DNA of 29,751 bases from Paulinella micropora (taxonomy: Eukaryota > Cercozoa > Imbricatea > Euglyphida). The notes under the pieces were generated by a model. The model saw nothing but the letters and a program-made list of their open reading frames with translations, made no database searches and was not told the origin of the DNA. Made by a program: the position numbers and the translations under genes. Position 1 is the stretch's first letter. Every line of letters begins with the position of its first letter. Location of the stretch: contig BJOX01000080.1 of assembly GCA_009731375.1 (NCBI GenBank), positions 249,739 to 279,489 on the forward strand, given 5' to 3'. Shown here in pieces: positions 16,933-24,338 of this stretch.

Positions 16933-16950
16933 GTAAGGGCTTGTCCTTAC
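16933..16950 (-). terminator. 3' hairpin of the fibre gene, stop codon in the stem
   Basis: GTAAGG/CCTTAC arms with a 6-nt loop; the fibre stop TAA (16947-16949) lies in one arm. Confidence 0.6.
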
Positions 16951-19900
16951 GGGAAAACGACTGCTCGTATTTCTGCTGATTGGTTGGTTTGGTCTTGTAA
17001 TATATTAAGTAAAGTTTTATTTTCTTTTTCTAAATTATCTACCTTTTCCGCCATGTGTTGAAAAGCACTGACTAATATTGGTATAAAACTTGTATATGTT
17101 ATGCCTTCAAGATTTCCTTTTCCATCATCTGCTTTTAGTCCGCTTTCGGATACAAATTCTGGAAATACTTTTTTAACTTCATCTGCTATAAATCCGTGGG
17201 TCTTTTTCTCTCTCTTTTCATCTGATTTCAAATAATATGAACGGCAGTTTATTTTCATAAGTTTATCGCAACAATCCACGCAGTCTAGTGTTTTAATATC
17301 TAATTTTAATCTCCTGTCTGAACCGACAGACCATGAAGTTGCTCCCGCAGCCAAAAACACATAACCCGTATTTTTTTCACCATTTGACAATGAAGTCGAC
17401 CAAGCATGTAATAATCCACCTGTATTCATTACTACCGCATAACCTGATGAGTCTCCTGCTTTCATAAATATTTGTGGGTTGGTGGTATTGTTTGGTCTTT
17501 TTCTTAATGTTAAAAATCCGCTGGATGCTGTCGTCATGCTTGTATCACTCTGAGCATAGATTACTCCTGACCCCCTCGCATAAAAATTTAAATCTTGGTT
17601 TGTGTTGCTCCCCGTAGCATATATTGAGTTATAACCAAAACCAACTCCCTGTGTCCCGTTGCTGTGTCTAAATTCAACACCGCCAGAAGATGGGCTAAGA
17701 TTGCCCGTGACATATAAACCAACTGGCGTAGCATGAGACCCACTTCTTGCTTCCCCGCGTATGTCGACTGTGCTATTAACAACAGATATTCCAGCATTTG
17801 CCGTTANNNNNNNNNNCCATATAAATACCCCATCCTGAGTTGTCTGTATCCCATAGAAATATACCTTGCCCATTTCCTTCATCTACCTTATTTTGAATAG
17901 ATAACTTACAACCGCTATCTGCCGTTATTAATCCACTCGCCGTTAGTGTCGTCGTTGATGTACCCGCGGTTGAAGTAATTGTTGTCCCTGTTATTGTTCC
18001 GCCATTTGTTAAATTATTTGAGTTCATATCTAAGGCACCATAAAACCGCATACCGCCAGCATTGTTAAAACGGACAATGTCAGATGAAGCACTTTTATTA
18101 TCCAAAAGTTTTGAAATATAAAAACCTGCTCCTTTTGCGTCAAATGCTACATTCGTAAATACATAACCTCGTTGGTTCGCGGTTCCGCTTGTAGCAGTAT
18201 TTAAAGTAAATAAGAAATACTGATAATCACCTGATGTCTGTGAAAAGAATATATCTCCTCCATTTTGATTTAATATCCTCGCCCCATTATATGTTATATT
18301 TCCACCATTAGTGATAGTTTGATTATTAAAATCAGCATTGTTCGTTAAAGTTAGATATTTTATCGTAGTGCTCGCCCCGTTGAATGTTTTACTTCCTGTT
18401 ATGGTTTGGTCTGTTGTTAGTTTTACATTTGCCCGTCCAATGTGTCCGCATACCCTTTTGTAGCTCCATCCGTCGCTAATGTCGGAGTTCCAAGGTTGGC
18501 TATTTTGCTACTATTACAATCTAGCCCCGAAGCATTTACCCAACCGACTATCGCTCCATCAATAATGAAACTTACTTTTTTGGCATTTATTTCAAAGTTA
18601 TAATTTACGCCCGTGCCCATATCAAGGCATCCGATAGTTCCTATATTGGCTGTGGAGTTAAAAGCCACGAATGTTCCTTTTGTTGTTGCGTTCGTTGAAT
18701 TTCCTGTTATTTCAAGACCACTGCTAAATGTCTTGATTCCTGCTATGGATTGGTTTCCTGAGGTTTTAACTGCCGAACTATCAAGGACAGAAACATCCAC
18801 ACCATCAACCAGATTCACATTTGTTATACTTTGGTTTCCCATATTTAGCCCTCCCGTCATACTAGCAGTGCCGTCTAATCTAAGAAAGGGTGATGCCACG
18901 TTTCGCCATTGTCCTGTGCTATAAATGAGTAGTTGATTATCTGATGCTGATGTTATAATCACATCGCTATGTGTATCAATACTTCCACTCGCCGACACTT
19001 TCGCCGTGTTCGTATCGTGCTCTGATAGCCAAGTTGTGATAGACCTGCCATTTAGTTGATTTACATTTGTTATGCTTTGACTTTTCATATCAAGACCCGC
19101 ACTCGCATTTATTATACTGCTAAATGTTTTAATACCCGCTATGGTTTGGTCTCCTATTAGTTTGACCACTGAACCATCAACTGCGAGATTAGTGAGATTA
19201 ATTCCATTATACGTAGAAGCCCCCGAAATAGCATAACCATTCATATTTAGTCCTCCCGTCATACTAGCAGTGCCGTCTAATCTAAGAAAGGGTGGTGTGG
19301 TGTTTCTCCATTGTCCTGTGCTATACATAATCAGTTGATTATCTGCTGGGAAGCCTGATATCGTCACATCGCTATGTGAGTCTATACTTCCACTCGCTGA
19401 CACTATATTATTATTATCATTATGCTCAAATATCCATTCATCAACGCCTTTGTCATTTAGTAAATTAACTCCTGTTATATTCTTCCTTCCCATACTAATG
19501 TTGCCTGTTTCATCCACATTTATCGGAAATGTTTTATTTACCCAGTTTATTGAATTATACGTTAGATAACTATTCATCGCCACTGGTGCTGTAATGACTA
19601 CATCAGAGAGTGTGTCAATTGAACCGAGGGCGGTATTCTTCCATTTGCCTTCTACATCGTTGTAAGTTAAGTATTGTCCGCTTGCTTGCGCAATATGTTT
19701 GTGTCTATGAGATTGTATAGACTGGTTTGGTGCGGATTGGAAGTATTCGAGCGGTGTTGAGTTGAGGCTTTAACCTCGTCGTTATCCCTAACTCGTTGCT
19801 CTGTGTAATATAAATTTTTTCATTCTTTAATGTCTGTTGTTGATTTAGTAGCCAGTCGTGTATCAAATCGTCCGTCAGTATAATAAAGATTTACGGGGTC

Positions 19901-20056
19901 AGCATCTTCTGGCACCCTATCAGTGTTTAAGCCGATAATATTAGTGTTCGTTAAGTCTAAGTTTTTTATGTCCAGTGAATCCACCGCAATTTCAGACAAG
20001 CCTAAGAGCGATTTATATTGGCTTATTGTATATTTGTTAAAAAATGGTTTATTAAT
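16947..20056 (-). CDS. Large fibre protein with C-terminal S74 intramolecular chaperone domain (broken into segments)
   Basis: Segments share one domain order. The N-terminal part (20056-19770) reads NKPFFNKYTISQYKSLLGL and VNLYYTDGRFDTRLATK, then an in-frame TGA (19820-19822), then KNLYYTEQRVRDNDEVKA; LYYT-x-x-R is a phage tail-fibre motif. After a frame change near 19775 comes a shaft with two ~130-aa repeats, each containing STGQWRN and RLDGTASMTGGLNM. Another change occurs at a GGG near 18440, then more shaft, ten Ns (17807-17816), and the C-terminus: SDRRLKLDIKTLDCVDCCDK, KTHGFIADEVKKVFPEFV and a coiled coil (EKVDNLEKENKTLL). The SDRRLK...GFIADEV signature is the S74 peptidase/chaperone that trimerises fibres and then cleaves itself off. 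No ATG precedes the N-terminus; ATT stands at 20054-20056. Total ~1030 aa. Confidence 0.75.
18844..19299 (-). repeat. Direct repeat within the fibre shaft
   Basis: A ~50-nt block containing GTCATACTAGCAGTGCCGTC recurs at ~18844-18893 and ~19246-19295 with one or two changes, about 402 nt apart. It encodes RLDGTASMTGGLNM in both shaft repeats and is a likely site of recombination or copy-number change. Confidence 0.8.
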
Positions 20057-20104
20057 AAAAACTAAATAATATTATTTTGTATAATAATATAAACAAGTCA
20101 TAAA
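20057..20104. promoter_or_regulatory. Divergent AT-rich promoter region
   Basis: An almost pure A/T interval between the leftward fibre gene and the rightward charged-protein gene, with an ATAATATTAT-type palindromic stretch. It marks the switch in transcription direction of the element. Confidence 0.4.
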
Positions 20105-20614
20105 ATGCCAAGAGGTAATAGAGAGGTAGCGATGAAGAATCTTGAAAAGGGTTGGGAGGCTAAGAAGAACCAGGCTAAGCAGAGAAAGATTGAAAGGGCG
20201 AGGGAATTACTTGCTGAGGAAGAGGCTAAGAATGTGAAAGAAATGACCAATGACGAAAAGATGGAACACATTACTAAGAAGCAGTTGGCTAAGGATATGA
20301 TTGATGGGCGGGACGGTGAGATAAGTGAGGAAAGCAGTGAAAGCGATGAAGAGGTAGAACACGACTTTGTTGATATTGTCGCACAACGGGTTGCGGGTAT
20401 GAAACTTAAAGCCAAACAGAAGAAGGCGAAGAAAGTGGTAAAAAAGAAAGTGGAAGAAGAGAGTGAGGACGAAAGCGAAAGTGAAGAAGAAGAGCCCGAG
20501 CCTAAGAAAGGAGGGAAGAAGACTAGCCGTGTTAGTGTCAATGTTTATAACCAACAACCCGAGAAACCAAAAAAAGAAAATAATGATACATCTAAAATTT
20601 TTCTTAAGTTTTGA
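20105..20614 (+). CDS. Highly charged coiled-coil protein
   Basis: 169 aa. Basic N-terminal helix (MPRGNREVAMKNLEKGWEAK), a long Lys/Glu/Ala helical region, an acidic block (SEESSESDEEVEHDF), a Lys-rich segment (KQKKAKKVVKKKVEEE), a second acidic block and a polar tail ending KIFLKF. Intact. Its stop TGA sits in the palindrome AAGTTTTGAAACTT. Family not recognised; similar charged proteins sit beside integrases in other Polinton-like elements. Convergent with nothing, and followed by the integrase on the same strand. Confidence 0.55.
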   Translation: MPRGNREVAMKNLEKGWEAKKNQAKQRKIERARELLAEEEAKNVKEMTNDEKMEHITKKQLAKDMIDGRDGEISEESSESDEEVEHDFVDIVAQRVAGMKLKAKQKKAKKVVKKKVEEESEDESESEEEEPEPKKGGKKTSRVSVNVYNQQPEKPKKENNDTSKIFLKF

Positions 20615-20619
20615 AACTT
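20606..20619 (+). terminator. 3' palindrome carrying the stop codon of the charged-protein gene
   Basis: AAGTTT-TG-AAACTT with stop TGA at 20612-20614 at its centre. A second pair GAAAG/CTTTC follows at ~20625-20642. Confidence 0.5.
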
Positions 20620-20655
20620 TTTCTGAAAGATTTAAAACTTTCAATATATAACTTT

Positions 20656-20757
20656 ATGCACGACTTATTATTTACTCTTTTATATATCGTGATAAACTAC
20701 CTTACTTTTTTAGTCGCATACAGCTATCGCAGTAGGCGATACAGCAATGGACCATAA
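20656..20757 (+). CDS. Possible 33-aa single-TM peptide overlapping the integrase start
   Basis: ATG 20656 encodes MHDLLFTLLYIVINYLTFLV followed by AYSYRSRRYSNGP and TAA. A convincing TM helix with a basic flank fits a small membrane peptide. It overlaps the integrase ATG (20747) by 11 nt in another frame. Evidence is composition and position only. Confidence 0.3.
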   Translation: MHDLLFTLLYIVINYLTFLVAYSYRSRRYSNGP

Positions 20758-21746
20758 GCACAGCAATCCACAAAATACTGAAACGGAGGCGGAGTCTCCG
20801 CAAGATAAAGAAGAATTTGAAAAAAAGAAAATTGAAGAAGCTTCTGAAATACACCATCAATCTAAGAACCCTAAAAAATGGAATACTATACTAGCCCCTG
20901 AGCCTGAACCATTAAGCCAAGTGTTTATTGACCTTATGGATATGTCTAAAATAGCAACTAAGAAAGGAAACAAAAATTACAATTTTGGATTAGTAATGAT
21001 TGATGTTTATTCTCGTCGCGGTTGGATTGAACCGATCAAAAATAAAACAACTGGTGAAGTATTAGAAGGATTAAAAAAAATGCCGAAACCTAAAAGGATT
21101 ACATCAGACAACGGCAGTGAATATAAAGGACAAGTCGCAGAATACTTCAAAGAGAATGGAATTCAACATACAACTAACGAAGTTGGCGACCACCGAACTA
21201 TGGGAATAGTAGATAGATTTATTAGAACAATAAGAAACGATTTAAATTTTATGTGGGAAGTTAATGACGATTTTATTTGGGTTCCTTACATTAATGAAAT
21301 TGTTGATAATTATAATAACACATACCATAATACAATTAAGGCTACACCTATGGAAGTCTATGAGGGAAAAAGAAGAATGATCAAGAAATATATAAAGCCT
21401 GTCTTATTAATAAATTTCCTAAGGGCTCAACAGTAAAAAAAGAACTAGAACGAACAGTNNNNNNNNNNATGATGTTCAGTATTCAAAGAAAGTATATACA
21501 GTTAAAGGTCGGAAAGGCTTTAACTTAATACTTGGTGAAAACGAACTAGTCAGTCCTCAACAATTATTAAAGTCCAAAATGAACGAACAAGAACAGGAAG
21601 AAGTTAAACCTCAACTAGCCGACAAAGTTAAAGAAGCAACTAAGGAAAAAAAGACAGGCCACTTATTAAAGTCATTAGACATAAAGCCGGAGAATATTCG
21701 TAGTAGTGCCCGGATTAAAAAGAAAAAAGAAATAATGGATTTGTAA
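20747..21746 (+). CDS. Retroviral-type (rve, RNase H-fold) integrase, frameshifted and gapped
   Basis: Starts at ATG 20747. An N-terminal charged linker (~60 aa) replaces the usual zinc-binding region; no HHCC is visible. The catalytic core has VFIDLMDMSKI (first Asp), RITSDNGSEYKG (second Asp) and HRTMGIVDRFIRTI, where Asp occupies the usual Glu position. It continues to YNNTYHNTIKATPMEVYEG. Near 21396 one base is missing: the current frame stops at 21434, while the next frame continues ACLINKFPKGSTVKKELERT into ten Ns (21459-21468), then KKVYTVKGRKGFNLILGENE, an SH3-like C-terminal domain, ending KEIMDL. The order matches Polinton/virophage integrases, which insert the element into host DNA. 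Its place at the edge fits. Confidence 0.8.
20789..20801 (+). repeat. Palindrome related to the class B hairpin
   Basis: GCGGAG-T-CTCCGC inside the integrase N-terminal coding region, preceded by GGAG. It resembles the 5' hairpins at 7745 and 15803 but with a 1-nt loop and no ATG just after it. Confidence 0.45.
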
Positions 21747-21754
21747 TTTACTAC

Positions 21755-21831
21755 TACATTTATAGATGTATTGCCTACAGCAATAGCTGTAATATAACCG
21801 GAAGGTAAATGAATTTTCAAATTTAAATTTG
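21755..21831 (+). terminator. Inverted-repeat cluster after the integrase
   Basis: TACAT/ATGTA (21755-21770), ACAGC-AATA-GCTGT (21777-21790) and the perfect palindrome CAAATTTAAATTTG (21818-21831) lie between the convergent 3' ends of the integrase and the spliced gene. They are likely 3'-end signals; they may also be near the element's right end. Confidence 0.4.
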
Positions 21832-21843
21832 ATAGATTATTTT

Positions 21844-22399
21844 TTAATTTACAAACTTTGCTTTGATAATTTTCTTCAAAGCGACCTTATCTTTTCCGTG
21901 AACGTATGCGTCATAAAGAGTTGGGTGACAAACTTGCGACCCATCATCAAAAAAGGAAACCCACATAGTTTGCCCAGAAATCAACCTTTTGGTAGAGGAT
22001 TTAGAACCAACAACTTCAAGATTTGGAAGCTCTTTTCCATCCTGTTTTTTTGAGAAAAGAGGTAAATCATCATCCTTCATTTCCAAAAAAAAATCCACCA
22101 GTTATTTTTTGGGGGGTATATTTGCCAGAACCTGAGCCCAAACCCCCTACATTCAAGGAAACTTCATCCATCTTTTGTCTCGCTTCCCCAACATCCTTTT
22201 CTTCAACCTAACAATACATAATCATAAATGAAATATAAACAATAAAACAGAAAGTAATTACCGCAGGTGCTGGTGATGGTACTTGTGCAACAGGCTCCTA
22301 CAATACACAAACAACAATAAAACAACAAAAAAGGAAAAAAGAGATTATTACCTTTGGAGGAGTTGTTGGTGCTTCTTCTTCCTTCTTCTTGGGAGGCAT
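21844..22399 (-). CDS. Spliced small gene with two 54-nt introns (unrecognised)
   Basis: Exon 1 is 22399-22352 (MPPKKKEEEAPTTPPK). Intron 1 is 22351-22298 (GTAATA...TTGTAG). Exon 2 is 22297-22262 (EPVAQVPSPAPA). Intron 2 is 22261-22208 (GTAATT...TGTTAG). Exon 3 runs from 22207 to the TAA at 21844. Both introns are 54 nt and all junctions are in phase 0, strong internal support. Exon 3 shifts by one base at a T9 run (~22086-22094), then reads GKELPNLEVVGSKSSTKRLI, MWVSFFDDGSQVCHPTLYDA and KKIIKAKFVN. About 148 aa. The family is not recognised. Its exons are AT-rich like the viral genes, and a 14-bp hairpin precedes the start. Confidence 0.6.
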
Positions 22400-22402
22400 C
22401 AC

Positions 22403-22442
22403 CTACATAAACACACAGAGGGACAATATGTGTTTATGTAGG
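22403..22442 (-). promoter_or_regulatory. 14-bp perfect hairpin upstream of the spliced gene
   Basis: CCTACATAAACACA and its exact complement separated by ~12 nt, ending 3 nt before ATG 22399. Its placement matches the viral 5' leader hairpins although the sequence differs. Confidence 0.55.
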
Positions 22443-22525
22443 GGTAGTTTAATGTCTTGCCCAGGACATAATATAAAAATTTGCTTATTGAATTTTAGTA
22501 TTTTTGCCCCTCATATAATATCCAA

Positions 22526-23014
22526 TTATTCCCTGTAAGCCCTGTTCATATTCCGGTCTCCATCTCCCACCTTTTCACTTATTTCATATATTCTCTTCAT
22601 CATCACGCACGCCTTAGCAAACGTCGTTCCACTTTCAATCCTTCTTTCCATGGTTGCTATCTCTACCGCTTTCAACATTCCTCTATTCTCTCTCCTCCAT
22701 TGCTTCATCAATTTCATCTCACTTTCAATCTTTCTCTTTTTCATCTTCTTTCTTCTATCCTCCATTAAGTCTTCTTCGATATCATCTCTCTCCCTCTCTC
22801 TTTCGAATATCATCTCATTTAACGCATCTAGTCTATCTTTCTTTTTTTCCAACTCTTTCTTCATATTCTCGATTATCATCTCATCTTTCTCTATCTCTTT
22901 TTCTTGCTTTATTTTCATTTCATTTAGTTTTTTTGGCCCACATCTATTTGCTCTAAACTGTTCTTTCCACATTTCTTTATCTTTTACGTGATTTGGAATA
23001 AGACTAATGGACAT
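22526..23014 (-). CDS. Coiled-coil protein, unrecognised
   Basis: 162 aa from ATG 23014 (MSISLIPNHVKDKEMWKEQF). A short N-terminal motif (FRANRCGPKKLNEMKIKQ) leads into a Glu/Lys/Arg coiled coil (~45-115) and a more ordered C-terminal helix set (MLKAVEIATMERRIESGTTF; MMKRIYEISEKVGDGDRNMN). Intact. Same strand as, and ~125 nt upstream of, the spliced gene. Upstream sequence to ~23120 is T/G-rich with two GCGTCAAAAA copies. Whether host, viral or from another element is undecided. Confidence 0.45.
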   Translation of the reverse strand: MSISLIPNHVKDKEMWKEQFRANRCGPKKLNEMKIKQEKEIEKDEMIIENMKKELEKKKDRLDALNEMIFERERERDDIEEDLMEDRRKKMKKRKIESEMKLMKQWRRENRGMLKAVEIATMERRIESGTTFAKACVMMKRIYEISEKVGDGDRNMNRAYRE

Positions 23015-23079
23015 TATGTTTTGTGGTTTTGTGTGTTTGTGGTTTTGTGCGTTTTTGCGTTTGTGCGTCAAAAACAACA

Positions 23080-23845
23080 GAAACGAACGACAGAGCTAAA
23101 ACGCGTGCGTCGGCGCGTCAAAAATCGCCGCTCAGACGCATTGAAGTACGGCTGTTCAATTCTATTTTACCTTCAACAAAAAGAAAAGAAAAAATCGCAA
23201 AACCCGTTATATTTCTTTTTTCGCAAATTAACAGCTGTGACTGTGTTCAATGTTGAAAAAGGCTACGTGTATCATTTTATTAACCGTTTCCACTACTTAC
23301 CTTTCGTTGCCATTTTGTCCCCGCGGGGCCGGCCGGTGTGTGTCCCTGTGTGGCGGGTGGTATGTCGTGAAAAAGTGTGCCGAAGTGCGACTCTATACTA
23401 CTCATTCAGTACCCAATTCATTTGTTGTTGTACTCGTAATGATTTTTAAGAATGATTACGGGTAAAAAGATAATAGCTTATCTGGAAGGAGTTAAAGAAG
23501 GATATACAAGTTACAATGCACTCATGCCTGTGGTTTCAAAATGGCCACGTGCAAAAGAGAATTGCATCTCGATTGAGTAAAACGGGAAAATCATTAAGTG
23601 TCCGATTGCTACAAATCATAATATTCACATGATATTCATATACTATTACCTGTGTTATAACAGTATTACTATCTCTTGATTGTTATATCGTTACCATTCA
23701 GATGCTAATGATTTCCGTTATATGCGATAGCTTTCCCTGAAGTTTTTATTACGACGCAACTTGCTTATCGACCAAAACATATACTTGTTTTACAATACCT
23801 CTGCGCATGCGTCGATTCATATATTTCTCACCAGATATATCGTCC
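23080..23845. other. Non-coding interval
   Basis: It holds CpG-rich promoter-like sequence (GCGTCAAAAA twice between 23060 and 23130), a CCCCGCGGGGCCGGCC block at ~23321 and the inverted repeat CGTAAT/ATTACG at ~23435-23460. No credible gene is seen. The right-hand part (~23460-23845) may be internal sequence of the retroelement whose LTR candidate follows. Confidence 0.35.
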
Positions 23846-24330
23846 GGGGGGAGTGTTATTCCATATATTTCATTTATAATTATCTGGAATATATTTAGAA
23901 TATTAATTCGTAACCGGTATTATATTCTCCGATCCGATCAGGACAACATATCCGGTGTTCACACGGAAAATCCTTAACAGTCGTAACAGCCATTTATACC
24001 GTTATTTACGGACTCAGTTGGCAATGCCAATATTCACAAACATAATTGGCAATTACCAATATCATTTATATCAGTGTCACTTTATTAGTTCCACTAATAT
24101 CGTCTCTGACCCATAATTGTTTCGACATTTACAATGCAGTGGGAGCACGTGTTTATAAAGGTACAAACTGTTCAGAGCTCGCCCTATCTTATCCGTATTT
24201 CCATACAGACTTCAGCTAGGCACGCAGCCAGACAGACACACCTCCAGACACGCTACTATCAGTTTCTTGTGTCTTGTTTCATTCTCATTAAAGTATTTTA
24301 TCGATTAAGTCAAAGTCATTCTAATGACTA
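23846..24330 (+). mobile_element. Candidate retrotransposon LTR preceded by a polypurine tract
   Basis: GGGGGGAG (23846-23853) directly precedes TGTTATTCC, the usual arrangement of a polypurine tract and the TG start of a 3' LTR. Within the next ~470 nt are a TATA-like TTTATAAAG (24152-24160), a Cys-free non-coding leader-like region and ATTAAAG near 24290 as a possible polyadenylation signal. The right LTR edge and a second LTR were not found, so this is a partial or solo LTR at best. Confidence 0.35.
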
Positions 24331-24338
24331 AGTATGTT

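Larger units (their letters stand above)
7503..21746. mobile_element. Endogenous Polinton-like / virophage-like element
   Basis: An AT-rich block of about 14.2 kb with the morphogenesis set of small dsDNA viruses: double-jelly-roll MCP, penton, packaging ATPase and adenain-like protease. An rve integrase sits at the right edge and fibre, membrane and core proteins lie between. Most genes read leftward; the integrase and charged protein read rightward from the 20.05-kb intergenic region. The combination of protease, ATPase, MCP, penton and integrase is the hallmark of Polinton/Maverick and related virophage elements. The small TM, core and S74-fibre proteins are shared with algal Polinton-like viruses. 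No replication gene is visible. Ends are approximate: the coordinates span only recognised genes. Confidence 0.85.

Noticed and set aside
7503-21746. Reassigned genetic code with UGA as Trp
   Set aside because: MCP, protease and ATPase contain only TGG for Trp, some genes plausibly end in TGA, and only a few in-frame TGAs occur alongside frequent indels.
22650-22991. Plus-strand Ser/Phe-rich ORFs
   Set aside because: Antisense shadow of the Glu/Lys coiled-coil gene.
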